In this document: positions 22,260 to 35,516 of the stretch, one piece after another
Layout: each line of letters starts with the position of its first letter
Position numbering within the stretch: the stretch's first letter is position 1
DNA from: Ustilaginoidea virens
Taxonomy: Eukaryota; Ascomycota; Sordariomycetes; Hypocreales; Clavicipitaceae
Length of the DNA: 64,000 nt
Reading direction: 5' to 3'
Assembly: GCF_000687475.1 (NCBI RefSeq)
Contig: NC_057318.1
Span: forward strand, 4,092,001 to 4,156,000
Position numbers and translations under genes: made by a program
Notes under the pieces: generated by a model
What the model was told of the DNA's origin: nothing
The model's input: the letters and a program-made list of their open reading frames with translations, nothing else
The model's database searches: none

Positions 22260-24123
22260 ACCTTTGCTGCTAAACGCCCTTGCAGCCTGCGAAAAAAAAA
22301 AAAAAAGAGATGAATTGCTGTCGGAGGGGGAGTGTCGGTTGAGCCGGGAGCGAGGTCTGCTTTTGCCGGGGGAAGCGGTGTCGGGTTGCAGAGGGTACGT
22401 TCCGACTGCCCGTTCTGGCTGTCCTTGGCTTTTTTGCCCCGGTGCGAGAATGGCGGGAGGCGAGCCGGTCCCGCTGGCTTTTCCACCCACCATGGTTGCG
22501 ATGAGTCAAGAAAGCATAGCGTTCTCGTTTGGCCTGTCCTGTGCATTGCGAGTTTGCTGTCCGTGTCGTCTGTCCGTGTCGTCTGTCCGTGTCCACTGTC
22601 CTGCTTTCTGTACTTGGCCTTTACATGTTCTATTCTCGTCCTTTTCCCTCTGTATGGCATCTTTGCTGTCCTTGTACGGTATCCCCGTCTTTTCCATCCT
22701 TGTCCTTTTTATCCTTTATCCCTTATCCCCGTCTTTCCATCTTTCCATCTTTCCATCTTTCCATCTTTCCATCTTTCCATCTTTCCATCTTTCCATCTTT
22801 CCATCTTTCCATCTTCCCATCTTCCCATCTTCCCATCTTCCCATCTTCCCATCTTCCCATCTTCTTATCCCTCGCCCCCCGTCCTTACGGCCCTCATGCA
22901 CCCTGAGCCGGCCGGGACAAGCGCCACGACGAACCCAGCCCGCGTCGGGGCATGGGCTCGCGCAAACAAAACGCCGGGGAAAGCTGACGCCCGGGGCCCC
23001 GAGGCGGGTGGGGAGCGTGGCGGCTGGGGGATCTGGGCGCGTCTCCTGCGAACCAGGCACCGAGCCGGAGTTGCTGGTGACTGAGGATGGTTGAGGAGGG
23101 CTGACCGACTGGCTGACACTGGGGACTGGAGACTGGAGACTGCGTCCGCGTCCGCGTCCGGGTGGAAATTGCAGCTGGGAGCGGCAAGGGGCGGGAATCA
23201 GAAACAAATGCAAGGATTTGGGCAACAATCACCCCAAGGCATCAAAGAGCAGCCAGAGCTCGCTTCACTTGATACCCTGCTCCGCCTCCCGCGCAAGCAC
23301 GTCACAACACGTCACAACACGTCAAAACACGCCAAGCATCGACTGTACACGGGCAGCCGGCTTCAAACAGTACCCGCAGCGGCTCTGCGTAATTATACAC
23401 TATCAAATATACACCTGTACCGCAGTAAAAGCGCCAATATCCCACATCTTGCACACAGATGGCAAAGCTGCTTCCATTATCGCTGCAACACTTGGCCCCA
23501 TGGCGTTGCTATGTACTGTCCGCCTCTTCCCCTCCCCAGCTCCAAAACAAATGAGACGCGCTCATGTGGATATCGGCTGGCTGCTTTATCTGAATGTGGC
23601 CGTTCCCAAACATCACCCCCTCGGTGTCTTGAGAGCCGAAAATATTCTCAGCCACGTTGAAACTAGCCCAAGCCGGCAATCTAATGCGTCTACCGCACAG
23701 TGCCGACTTATAATCCGGGGGAAACAACAAAAAAGCGTCGTGGACAATAACGAAAAGAAAGAAAGAAAGAAAAAAGGAGCTGTCGGATTGGCCAACAGCG
23801 GATCGAAAATGATAAAAGCCAACAAATGTTATCGACCAAGGGACGGAAACGCCGATGCAGGGGAATGGTTGTCGTTTACTATGCCCCATGTACGCTCCTG
23901 AAAGATTGCCGTGTTATCCGGTTTGAATAGTCAAGAAATTCACCCCAGTCCATCGCCAGGGTTGCGAGGCTGATTCTTGGTCATGAACAACACGACGCGT
24001 GAGAGACAAGAAAAGCGTGACGGTCGGATAGTGGTGATCCTGAAGATGGGAGCCAAAAAGAAAAAAAAAAAACTGATCAATGAAAGTCGGTCAACGTAAA
24101 CAACAGGACGTCGCTCGTTTGCC
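22260..24123. other. Intergenic region between convergent genes
   Basis: Separates the zinc-cluster gene (+) from the membrane-protein gene (-). Nothing coding is recognised. Main content: the TTTCCATC minisatellite at about 22733-22866, GTCTGTCCGT-type repeats near 22560-22600, GTCACAACAC repeats near 23300 and short A runs. Confidence 0.6.
22733..22866. repeat. 8-bp TTTCCATC / TTCCCATC minisatellite
   Basis: About 16 tandem 8-base units. The first block is TTTCCATC and the second TTCCCATC, so one variant spread after the array formed. Non-coding. Confidence 0.85.
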
Positions 24124-24813
24124 TTATTGGAACAGCGTCCTGTCCTTTTCCTTCAGCCCACCAATATGATCCATGTCAATGGTTTGGAACTGGCCCTTGG
24201 CTTCCTTCTCGTAGGCTGGTAATTGCTCCTCTTGCATGGGTTCTAGCCCAACCGTGGCATTGTCGCCGACTCTGACAACCAAAACTCGCCCACTCTTTGT
24301 ACGGCCGTTCTCGTCGGGTTCGTCGGGGAAAGTAATGTGTATTTGCGGTACATTGTCAGGTGAGTGTGGCGGCAAGTTGGGATTTTGCAGCATGGGCTGG
24401 CCATCGCGGCCAATGTAGTAGACACTTGACCGTCCATTGTGGGATGTTTCAATGGTAAGACTAGGGGGGTTCCGGGTCTGCTTGACGTCTTCGTAGGTCG
24501 GCAAGGTTGCGCCGCGAAGGCGTTGGAAGCGGCGGCGGACAAGGAAAGAAAAAAGAGAAGCGAGAAGAAGAGCGCAGAAAGCGACGCCGAGCAGGATGAT
24601 CATCATGTTGATCACATTGTCGGGAGCATCCACCCCACGACGGGACAAGGTCGGAGATGACGGGATGGCGGGCTGCTGGCCGCCGAGGAAGCGCGACATC
24701 CACGGCCCTGATGCTGCTGACTCTTGGTTGGAAGGCATCGCGCTGCGAGCCGTGGTGTAGCTAGTTTCGATAAAAGAGCTGAGGATATGTGGGTTGGGGA
24801 ATGTCGGAGGCAT
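24124..24813 (-). CDS. Single-pass membrane protein with two LPxY motifs
   Basis: Intronless, 229 aa, starting at the ATG at 24813; a second ATG at residue 26 is possible. Residues about 68-92 are one hydrophobic membrane segment followed by a basic stop-transfer patch (RRRFQRLR). The preceding 65 residues are Ser/Pro-rich, and the C-terminal tail of about 135 residues is polar. Two tyrosine motifs in the tail, LPTYED (104-109) and LPAYEK (198-203), resemble PY-type ligands of Rsp5/Nedd4 ubiquitin ligases. That connection is inference. The topology suggests a plasma-membrane or endomembrane protein with the tail in the cytosol. I do not recognise the family; it resembles many conserved fungal hypothetical proteins of this shape. 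Confidence 0.7.
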   Translation of the reverse strand: MPPTFPNPHILSSFIETSYTTARSAMPSNQESAASGPWMSRFLGGQQPAIPSSPTLSRRGVDAPDNVINMMIILLGVAFCALLLASLFSFLVRRRFQRLRGATLPTYEDVKQTRNPPSLTIETSHNGRSSVYYIGRDGQPMLQNPNLPPHSPDNVPQIHITFPDEPDENGRTKSGRVLVVRVGDNATVGLEPMQEEQLPAYEKEAKGQFQTIDMDHIGGLKEKDRTLFQ

Positions 24814-27737
24814 GGTGAAGGTCGATAGAAATCAAGACTGGACACTGCCAGAAATAAGTCAAGGTATGGTCTGGTTTTGGGTAGTTTGGTTGTTAGCACA
24901 TCAGCAACATGTCAATGTCATGGCAGTGTGGCGGGATTTTGAAGGCTTGGGTTTCAACCGATTTCCGGAGGCAAATCCTTTTTCCGAAACCAAGGACCAC
25001 CACCCATTCATTCCCTTGGAAGGTCGGACGAAGATCACCCATGGGAGAAGGGAAGTCGGGCAAATGGTAGACTATAACGCACCGGCCGGCCGACCGACCG
25101 ACGACGGGTACATTGGTGGACGTGGTCGACCAGTGACGTGATGTTCGGGTGAGGCGCTGACCTGCCAGGGGTCAAGAAAAAAAAAGGCAATTCCTGAAAC
25201 TCGCAGGCAGCCACCTCCATACCAGTTCGTGCCACAGACGGAAGGGCGAAACAAGAACTAGCCCGCCCCAAAACAAGACGCGGCATAATGTTCGACGAGG
25301 GTGGAGACGGGAGGAATGAAGAATAACGCTGATGATGATGATAACTCACGTTGGTTATGATGCTGGCGGGCTTGGTGGAATACGGATGGGATGGTCAAAG
25401 GCTAGACTCGCGATGCATTCCGTAACAAAAGTGGGCAGAGGCGGTATTTGGCGTAGGCTAGCTGGAGCTGCTTCGGGTCGCGGCGAAAGGATTGGACGGA
25501 TTTCCAGGCAAAGGAATGAAGCTGGAAAATCCAAAAGTATCTGCCAAGAAAATTAACAAGGAGCTCCAACAGCAAAAGAGGGAAAAGAAGGAGAGGCTGA
25601 GGAATTCAGCAGAGGCTTCAAGCGACCCGTCGGCACGTACAAGAAAAAAAGGATATGCGGGAGAGATAAGATTCAGGAGGTGAGCGAGGGAAAGGGGGGA
25701 CAGCAGGCAAAAGGGAGAAGGAGAGGAGAGCAAAGGGCGGGCGGGCGGAGCCGCGGAGGCAGCATCGCCAGGCACGGACTGGAGCATGGAGCCATGGATG
25801 ATGGAGCCACACACAAACCACACACAAAACCACACAAAACCACACAAACTTGCTAGGGCTGCTTCTATCGATCGCATGCATATTGATCAATCAATGCCAT
25901 GAGCCAGCCATAACCAGCCTCAGCAAAGAGCCCCTGGAGAAAATGGGCCCGATGGGGATGGGGGGGGGGGGGGGCAACCGGCCAGTAGAGAGCCTCGCTT
26001 GGGACCCGGTGTTTCTCCGCAGGCGCCGTGCCGCCTGGGCCATCCAACCAGCATGAGCATGTCACGAGGAAGAGGGAGCCACCAGCCTAGCCTCCCCCAC
26101 CCACACTGAGAGAGGGCAACGCAACGAGGGAACCGCCTAGAATCGGGGGCATTCTGCAAGGGACCGGCGAATTCCATTGGCTCTGAAATGAAATGCTCCT
26201 AGTTGCAAGGCCAAGGCCAAAGTCACATGGACAAAAGGCATGGTTCGTGTCGTGCCGTCACCGTCATCCCTTTACGCCCGGGTTCCTGTTGCGCCTTGTC
26301 AACGTGGGCCCCTCGCCGATGACCTGCTGTTCAAAGTCCCGTCCCGACTTGTTGTTGTCTGTGCTGTTGTCTGGAAACGACTGGCAATCCGGCTGCGTTG
26401 GATGGAAAATTTTCAAATTTCCAAATTTCGTGCTGAAGCGCTCGCTTCATGTTGTCTTCTCCCCAGCCCCCAGCATTTCCCCTGGCCCGAATGCACGCTA
26501 ACCTTATCTGGCTTGGAGTTCCTGCCGTCAATTGTTCCCAGGCGAACCCCGCTCGCTTACGCCCAGCTGCTCCACTGTGCCCGATACTGTGCCCCTACTG
26601 TGTCCGACCCTAGACAAGCATGCGAAGCAAAAAAAAAAAAAAAAAAAAAGGGAAGAAAAAGGAAGGAAAACAGACGGACAGAACAAAACATCAACCGTTG
26701 GCGATTTCTGTACATGACTGCTGCTACCGAGGTGGAGAAGACGACAGCAGGATCAAGAGCCGATCACACCTAGGCAACTACCACATGAACGTTCATTTCT
26801 TCACACCACCTCTTGAACCGTGCCATGTTTCACTTGTTTTATTTTTGGCGCATCAATATCAAGACAGGGCCGTCAATAGACTCGGCTGAGCTCTTCCGAG
26901 TTCCAGCCTCGATTGCGAAAATTGGGAACCGGGACTCGGATGCGGATGCGGGTGCGGGTGCGGGTGCGCTTCATCATGTCTTCTGACGCCTTGATGAAGA
27001 CCAACGTACAGACCGTCGCCACAATATAGGACAGCAGTAGTGGCGGGACTCGAGTTTTGCTCCTCGCCGGGAAAAGACATGCCCGGGGCAAACCAGGTTC
27101 CCAGACGTCCGTCCATACATGACACGACAACCAACGCGTCGCTTTGGTAAACTCGAACCCGCCCGTCTCCGGTGCTCTCTGTTTTGAAGACTGGAATCAT
27201 TTTCAGCGCACAGTCATGCCTTTCTCGGCGGCCGTAGGAAAGACCAGACACTTATCTATTTCTAGGGTTTCTACATTTAGAAAGCTGTCAACGCTGTTGT
27301 CGTGTGACTCGTGCCCGTGCCCGTGCCCTTGCGCAGTCGCACTGCCTGACTCGGCGTTCTTTTGCCGCCCCCGGATGTCGGTGCATCGCCTCGCATTCGC
27401 AATTCCATGCTGCTGCCGGCTGGCCCCTTGGACGCGAAACACGCCATCATCCCCGTCTGGGAGGACGTCGCAACTCCATCACCAAGTCTGAGGACGGCAG
27501 CGGCAGCGGCAGCGGCAGCGGCAGCGGCAGCTTCAAACCTCTTCACCATCGCATAAGCTTAAACGCATGTTGAGACGAGTCATTTGACAACGGGATTCCA
27601 CTTGCAGCCAGGACTTGCATAACGGGAGTCCGGATTATGCGGCAGCTGTCTTTGGGCCGCTGACAACCATGCAACCGCGGAGCGTTACTTGGGAGCCGTC
27701 GCTCTGACCCGCCAACGTTGCGTTGCATCCGGGCTGA

Positions 27738-27786
27738 AGCGCCAATACAGCGCCAATACAGCGCCAATACAGCGCCAATACAACGC
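27738..27786. repeat. 11-bp AGCGCCAATAC tandem repeat
   Basis: Four consecutive copies in intergenic DNA, with only the last unit varying. Confidence 0.85.
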
Positions 27787-30259
27787 AAAGTTGGGAGACC
27801 ATGAGCCTCGCCCCTTTTCCTTTTCCGCTCTTACCTTTGATGGCAGCAAAGCATCGTGTCCAGGCTTTCTCCTCCACGGAGCAGATGCACATCTCCCATT
27901 CTTTGGCTGTTGAAATACGACAAGCTGGATCCTATCCTCAGGTGATGGAACCAGCCCTGACAAGCGCGTCGTAGGGCTGATTCCCAGGCGGTATATCCAA
28001 GGGCAGTACATATGTAGCCATGGATGAGCGGGGGAAAAAAAAGAAAAAAAAAAGATGACTTTCCAATCTATAAAGCTACAAATATGCCTTGTCGCGCGCA
28101 GTGGTACCCGCTGGGGAAGATAAACAAAGGCGAGTTGCAATGTCCGCAAGACATTGGCCACGCTGGTTTTTCTGCCTGCCATCTAATCCCACCCAACAGA
28201 GGCAGTTTTGCCCGGGAGAGTCTTGGGACGGGGGAGACGGGGAAAGCCCAATCTATCTGACTCTGACGCCGCGTGAGAAGCAAGACTACTGGTTGTGTGG
28301 CTTGGCGATGCGATGCGATGCGATGCGATGCGTCGCGGCGGCCTCCTTGTCTGGAAGTTTGACAGGCCAGGGTCAATGGCGGTGACAAGTTGCGGTAAGT
28401 GAAGAGACTCGATTAAGGTTTGCGTTGGCAAAAAACCACGCACGAGATGGCCCAACATACATGCCATGCCTTAGTAATTCTCCGTTAGCTGCCGTGTCGA
28501 TGCTTCGGATCTGGCGATTTGCGACGGGCTACTAAGTTTAGCGTGGCGAGGCCCCCCGAAAACCTTGGCAGCACGGATCACCCCATCTGTTGCCGGCCCC
28601 TCTCTGCCGGCCCCTCTCTGCCGTCCCCGGATCGAGAAGGCGAGGCCCACTAGTGCGTCGTGAGTCGACAGAGGAGAAGATGAGTCGAGGGAAATAGACT
28701 CCCCCCCCCCCCCCAGGTTGGAGCTAAGGACATTGAACTATTGAACTCTGTAGCGTCGCCATCCACAGAATGCCGCTGCATTTGTCTAGTGCGTTCTGCT
28801 GCCAGACCACCACCAGTAACCAGGAGAGCCGGCCAGTGCATTAGTTCTGTGACCTCACGTATGAATCGAATCATTGGGAAAGCGTGCCCTCGCTAGGCTG
28901 CTCCCCGGTGATGGGCTTCCCCGGTGATGGACTTCAATTCTGACCTTGTGCGGCCTTTATATCGATTTAATCTGGCTGGGAATTCCAACCAGCCACTAGC
29001 TTCAATAGCATGCAGTGGGGGGAAAAAGCAAGCATGACGGGAGTCCCGCCTGCCCTGCATCCCTTCTGATTCATGATCCGGATTGAGCAAAGACCACCAG
29101 AGGACTCCGTAGGGAGGGAGGTACTGCGGAGTGTCTGCTCGGCGAAAGCCCCTTGGAATGCTACTCGCACGCAACCTCGCAGCAAAACGTGTGAAACGTG
29201 TCATGGTCAAGGGCGTAGAATCTCGTGCTGTGTCCTGAATGGCCAGGCGCTGGCGGTGGGTCTCCGGGTAGATGTTTTAGCCCCAGCCTCGCGCGCTTTG
29301 CGGCGCGCTCCAGGATAACTGTGCTAGAGACAAGACTCGGGGTGGGTGGCGTGGCCTGCAGGCTGCATCTCGATAAACGCCACCCCTCTCTTTTTAATTT
29401 TTTTTTTTTATTTTTTTTTCCCCAGCACTGCAGGCTGACGGGACTACGGGACTGCTTTGCCATCTGCATGGCGGCACTTGTTTCTGCGCGGCTGCTGGGG
29501 CGTCTCTGTATCGCCTCGCGGCCTTGCCGTGTCCGCCGCTCAAAGTCTCAAACACGTGCGGCGAAGCGGTCAATGGCAAATCAGGTTGCCCACGACGGCC
29601 GCGTCCTTCCCCTAGTCAGGTCGCGTGCGGTCGCCGCTTCTCCAAGGAGGGGAGGTCGGCGCGCTGATGCTTCGCCAAGGGGGCCAAGCCGGGCCGCGCT
29701 CTCTTCTCCCTTGCATGCGTCAACGCTATCGATCTCCAGGTCCTTTGCGGACGCGGCTCGCGGTCGCCGCCTCCTCAGGATGACATGAACAGCTCTGCAA
29801 CGACCATCTGCCGGGTTCTGTCTGCCCTGGTACCTCCGCTCCTGCGGGTTGCCTCGCGGTACCCTTGCGTTTCTCATGCCCCGGAGTCCGGACCCCCCAG
29901 CAGTCGCAGTCGAGACGGCAGTCTCATCCTTGCAGTACGGAGTATGTACGATATCTAGTATCTTGCCTCCCTCCAAGTCCAAGTGACACCAGGCATCAAG
30001 CTTCCCCATGTCGCCCGCACCAAACCCAGTCCATCTACGTACCTCCAAACATTAGGAGGCAGGTTAGGTACCTACCTCCTAACCTAGGTACTTACCCCCG
30101 TCCGGAGCGGGTTCACACCAGACGTCTCCCTTTGCTCCTGCCGTGTGCCCGCCCCATTGCTCGGCTGGTCGACTATTGGGCGCTCTTTCCCTCGCTCGAT
30201 TCGGTACCGGCCCGCTTCCTTGCGACGCTTACTTGTTTCTGCCTTGTGGCTTGTGGCCT

Positions 30260-30345
30260 GTGGCATCTGGCCTGCGGCATCTGGCCTGCGGCATCTGGCC
30301 TGCGGCATCTGGCCTGCGGCATCTGGCATCTGGCCTCTGGTCTGG
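30260..30345. repeat. 15-bp GGCATCTGGCCTGC-type tandem repeat
   Basis: About five units plus shortened copies at the end, in intergenic DNA. Confidence 0.8.
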
Positions 30346-30960
30346 TCTCTTGTCTCTGGGCAGCTGGCAGCTGGTGCTGGCCCCCAGGCCCCAGGCTCCA
30401 GGCTTCTGCCACCGACGAGTGAGCCTGGCCTGTTCCAGTCTGTCTCGGCTCTCTTCGCTTGCTTTTGTGTGTCCAATGGCCGATCCACATCCACACCTAC
30501 CTACCTACAACCTAGGTACGGTATCCAAGCCTCCCTTGGTCGAACAAATTGCAAATTGTCTCGCCCGTCATTCCTCACGACCATTATCCCTATCGGCAGG
30601 GCCGTTTTGCTTTTCGACGGCTCTTCCTATTCTCCCCCGTTCCATGGGCACTTGCTGCCCTTTGCCTGCGCCTTGTATTGGACCCGCCCCCTCACATCCC
30701 CCGTCTCGCCGCTGCCAGCCATACATACATCTACGTCGCTCTCCGCGCCTCTTGTTGTTCACTGTCGCTCCCCTTGCCTTGCCACCTCGCGTCGCTGTCC
30801 AACCGCGAACTGTTCATATCTGTTACTATTTGTGTATCTTTCCTACACTCATTTGATCCAGACTCCTCCAGCTGCGGCCTCGTATATTCCCGGTCGGAGT
30901 TTTAGGTTGATTTACATATGCCTCTGTTTGATACCTATCCGTGTATGCAAGCCACCAATT

Positions 30961-31051
30961 CAGCATCAGCATCAACATCAGCATCAGCATCAGCATCAAC
31001 ATCAGCATCAGCATCAGCATCCGCATCAGCATCAGCATCAGCATCAGCATT
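30961..31051. repeat. CAGCAT hexanucleotide array
   Basis: About 15 units of CAGCAT with scattered CAACAT and CCGCAT variants, about 1.1 kb upstream of the PUF gene. Confidence 0.85.
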
Positions 31052-32153
31052 AGCCTGTCCTTAATCACCGAGTTTAAACTCGGAACCCACTCCTAATTTC
31101 GGCACATAGTACACCAGTCAATACCAAGTGCAACCCCGTCCGAACCTGCAAAGAGACTAAAAAAAAAGGAAAAGGAACCGAGAACAGAAGGAGGGGCAAC
31201 ACCACGAGAAACCTGAGCGCCATAGACGACCAAGGTTCCCAGAAGCGCCCGATTTCCAACACGCCCCGGGCCGGTACCGTGAGTACGTCGACTTGAATTG
31301 AAAACCTTTTCCGCCTCAGAACCGCACTCCTGCTGTTTTTCTCTGTTTTTTCTTGTCTTTTTTTTGTCTTTTTTTTTCTTTTTTTTTTTTGGCTTCTTTT
31401 CCCTCCTTCAAACTCAAAAGGCTGTTCCCGACAGCCCCAACAAAACCTATCAGCCTTGCCGCCTCACTCGAGGTTGGCCCTCAATTTCACCTTTCCCTGA
31501 TTTAGAGGTACATAGTTAGCGTACATGTATGGTGCGGCACCCTGTTGATAAACATGCTAATGCAACAGCTCTGCGTTTGATAATGGCAAACATTGATTTT
31601 GTGTGAGCCCTCATGCTGACCTTTTTCTCGTCAAGTTTCGAGTCGCCTCCCTCTACTCAGTAAATCTTTCCTTGTACATCGGATTGCGGGCTGGCATCGG
31701 GCTTGTTCCCTTGAGTTAATGACAAGATCCCGACGCGAGCACCGAGCACCGCCAAAGAAAACATTGTATTTGAGTGTTTAGGCTTTGTCAAAGTCAAGAT
31801 AAAAAAAAAAAAAAGTTATACAAACATTTTGACTTTCTGTCGCACAGCCTTGCAAACTCTGTTTTGAACACAGAGTCACGGCGCACGCTGCTAAATCAGC
31901 AAGACGAAAAAAATATTTGAGCCAGCAGTACTTATTTCGAGTCATCACTATCATCACCACCATCTTTTCGCGATTTGGTCATTTCTCGCGTGTAGCCGGT
32001 TTTGAGCCTTGTCGATCTCTTCAATCTTTGCCCCGGCCGCTCCCCTCAAGACACAACCTTGGCTGTTCGAAAAACTTGACTTCCTTATACTGAGAAAGCC
32101 TTCCACTTGATTTCAAAAAAAAAAAAAAGGAAAAAAAAAAAGAAGTCATAATA

Positions 32154-35100
32154 ATGACAACTGCGGCGGTAAGTGGAACATTTGATACTTTCTTCTGCTT
32201 CATCATCCAAGACGGGCCGTAATCCCAGCGCAACCCTTTTTTTTTCCTTCTTCTTCTTCTTCTTCTTCTTTTCAGGACCCTGCCGTGCCGTGGGATGGCC
32301 CTGCTTGGCGCTGGGGTTCGACGTCAGAGGGGCTCGTGTGTGTCGAGGCTCCGCAAAGATTGACCTAGAGCGCACCAGCTTGCACTTGTTGGTTGGAGAG
32401 GCTTGGGGGGCTTGGGGGGCTTGGGGGGCTTGGGACTGGAGGCTTGGGTCGCCGGGGGCCCCCAAGCCCACGCTCCCCCACGCACCACCACCACCACCAC
32501 TCTTGCTCCATCTTGCGTCTGCGTCTGTCTGGGCTCTGCTCTTCGTTCCATCCAGTCTTTTTGCGGCGCCCGTGTCAATTCCACACACGCCGTCAAATAC
32601 CCCCCCCTCCCATTCGTATTCATTAACTGACCTTCGTCTTACCTTCGTCTTCCTCCTCCCATTAGGCGCGGTCGAGAGGCTTTGCAGACCTCAATATGCC
32701 TCCTGGATCGAGCGACAAATCTCAACAGCCAATGGGATCTGCTTTCCCTGGCTCCAACCTCTATCCGAACAAGAGCATCTGGACTTCATCGCTATCCAAC
32801 GCTAGAGAGCGTTCCATCGGCTCCAAGGGTGCGTTATCCATCCCCGCGAACAGCTGCATCCATCGCCTCGATGCTTTTCCCCTCTCCCTCTTGGCCACGT
32901 CGCCCGTGTGCTCTTGTTGTACTCATATATTTCTGGCAGATTCCGAGGGCAGTCCCTCTGGCTCGAGCGCCCTGGCTGCCAACTCGGAAGCCGATGTCTG
33001 GGGATCCGGATCCAACCCTTGGAACACGGAGAGCTCGACTCGTTCTGTCAGTACCTCCCCAAATCGATGTCGCGATACCGCCATCCCCAACGGTCCCGGC
33101 TTTTTCGACCATGCGCCCGCCGCGATTGGCGTCAAGAAGGGCGGCTTTGGCGGAAGCAAAATATTCGCAGACGATCCATCCGTCTATGGACAAGCTTTTG
33201 CATCGCAGAAGCGTCCGGCTGCTGCCGAGGCTTCGTACATGGATCAACTCGCTGCCTATCCTCAAGCCCGCGACTCGAGCCTGCCGCCGTCGCGACAAAC
33301 GCAGGGCTCACCTGCGGCCTTCCCAGAGTATCGTCGCGGTCACACGCCAAGCAACTCGATTCACTCCCAGAGAGGCATGCCCAGCACTGCTGGACCGTCA
33401 TTTACAAACCACAGCGTCAATCAAAGGGCGTTCAACCTCAACAAGCAGATTGACGACGACCTATCGCTTCATCTGAGAGGACGACTGAATATGGACCACA
33501 ACCGTAACAACATTAACAACGCGGCTGCCTTTAATTCTACACCCCCACCCTCTCAGCTCAATCCTGGGTGTCAGCCTTGGACTGATGCGTCGAGCACGGC
33601 GTATGATGGTTCTTTGAAGCTGCACACGGAAAGCATGCCTGCGTACAGCGTCATGAAGCGAGGTTCCATGGACAGAATCTCGCCTTCGGCAGAGTATTAC
33701 CTGCCGTCTGGTGGCAGCTCACAAAATTTCGCCGCGAGCCCTGAATCGTGGCCTGCCAGGCCCTCGTCATCACGAGATGCCCAAGGCAATGGCGCAGAGC
33801 GATGCCATGTTCCCCAACAACTCCCTGCAGGTTTCGCTCCTACCCCGTCGTTCTACCCGAGCCAGTACTCCTTTCCCCCCAACCTGCCTCCCCAATACGC
33901 GCAGAGCCTTCTTGATTTGTGCGGCCAAGGCCAGCCTCTGCGCCACAACATGATACCGGCCTACAACCTCGGCCCCGTGCCCCCGGTGTACGGTATCCCT
34001 ACCAGCCTACCCCCCATCCGTCCATCTCGAGACCAGGATCCCGGCAAGGGAGTCCGCAGCGCTCTTCTGGATGAATTTCGTTCAAGCCACAAGTCCAGCA
34101 AGCGCTATGATTTGAAGGATATCTACAATCACGTCGTCGAGTTTAGCGGCGATCAGCACGGGTCGAGGTTCATCCAGCAAAAACTGGAATCTGCAAACAG
34201 CGACGAGAAGGATCGAATTTTCCGCGAGATCGAACCGAACGCTGTTCAGCTGATGAAGGATGTTTTCGGCAACTATGTTGTTCAAAAGTTCTTTGAGCAC
34301 GGGAACCAGATTCAGAAGAAGGTGCTGGCGGAGAAGATGAGGGGCCGAGTGATGGATCTGTCAATGCAAGTGTACGCATGCCGCGTGGTTCAAAAGGTAT
34401 GTTGAAAAAAAAAAAAAGAAAAAGACGAAACGAAACGTGTGTGACCACGGGAGCAATCGCGGCGTTTGTTTGGCTAACCGATTTCTCTTGGGGAAGGCTC
34501 TCGAGCACGTCTTGGTTGAGCAGCAAGCGGAACTGACGAAGGAGCTGGAGGTCGATGTTGTCCGGGTCATTCGAGATCAAAACGGCAATCACGTCGTCCA
34601 AAAGATCATTGAGCTTGTGCCCAGGCAGCACATGGATTTCATCATGGATTCTGTGCGCGGCCAAGTCATTGGCCTGGCATCTCATGCATATGGCTGTCGC
34701 GTCATCCAACGAATGCTCGAGCATGGGTCGGAGACGGATAAGAGGGACCTTATGCTTGAGCTGCATGCATCTGCTCAGATGCTGATGACGGACCAGTACG
34801 GCAACTACGTGGCACAGCACGTGGTTCAACACGGCAAAGCAGAAGATCGAGCCAGGATGATCGACCTGGTGCTGGCGCAGCTGCTCACGCTGTCGAAGCA
34901 CAAGTTTGCCTCCAACGTGGTCGAGAAGTGCCTCGAGCACGCGACTGCGGAGCAGCGAACCAACATCCGCGAACTGCTTCTCTCCGTGGGTCCTGATGGC
35001 TCGCTCCATCTCCAGTCCATGGTGCGCGACCAGTACGGCAATTATGTGATTCGTAAGTGCAGGCAAACAAAAAAGCCGGAGCCGCGGTTAAGACTTGTTG

Positions 35101-35516
35101 TGGTGGGTCAGTCAGCATACTAAAACGTGGGTGCAGAGAAACTACTCGGTCTGCTTCACGGCAGCGAAAGAGAAATGCTCATGGAGGAAATCAGACCTCT
35201 GCTCAATACCATCAAGAAGAACAGTTCCTCTCGACAACTGCAGGCGCTGGAAAAGCTCCTCGAGACTGGACCGGGCGGTCCCGCAACCAGGAATGACGGG
35301 CCATCCAGTCACGCGGACGACAACTCGGCCGCCGACACCCCAGCTCTCACCAACGAAACGAGCAGCCCTCAAAGCAGCAGCCCACGCAGCGCTCACATTA
35401 GCGCAGTTGGCATCCCCTCTGAAGATGACGGCAAGAGCGGCCTGGACGGCGACCTGGGTCACCTGGGCAAGCTGCCAGTTAGTCTCACGCCTCAGTTTGG
35501 CGAGGAAGAGGCCTAG
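32154..35516 (+). CDS. Puf3-type Pumilio (PUF) RNA-binding protein
   Basis: Cytoplasmic mRNA-binding protein that would recognise UGUA-containing 3' UTR elements and control decay and translation. Proposed exons: 32154-32168, 32666-32828, 32940-34396, 34497-35052 and 35137-35516, giving 856 aa in frame. The first exon has only five codons before a GTAAGT donor. If it is not used, translation starts at 32696, with 15 residues fewer. The N-terminal half is Ser/Pro/Asn-rich and probably disordered. The PUM homology domain spans about residues 450-770. It has the eight-repeat layout, with hallmark segments DQHGSRFIQQ, NYVVQKFFE, YACRVVQK, NGNHVVQK, YGCRVIQR, NYVAQHVV, ASNVVEKC and NYVIQK. The C-terminal tail is acidic and Ser-rich. 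Confidence 0.93.

Larger units (their letters stand above)
24814..32153. other. Long gene-free region between membrane protein and PUF gene
   Basis: No recognisable gene in 7.3 kb, although it lies between two divergent genes. It holds many microsatellites: a GGCAGC run near 27496-27530, a GCGCCAATACA array at 27738-27786, GCGAT copies at 28306-28332, a GGCATCTGGCCTGC array at 30260-30345 and a CAGCAT array at 30961-31051. It also has TAGGTACC clusters at 30050-30095 and 30497-30525, a TACGGAGTA at 29936-29944 and several A/T runs. Long leader transcripts or non-coding RNAs could lie here; I cannot see them. Confidence 0.5.

Noticed and set aside
21763..23094. 443-codon plus-strand frame overlapping the zinc-cluster gene and running on
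   Set aside because: Overlaps the true last exon in another frame, then reads through the TTTCCATC minisatellite; Ser/Pro/Arg-biased with no domain.
30145..31053. 302-codon plus-strand frame upstream of the PUF gene
   Set aside because: Made largely of repeat-encoded sequence (GGCATCTGGCC and CAGCAT arrays), with TAGGTACC clusters and no recognisable domain.
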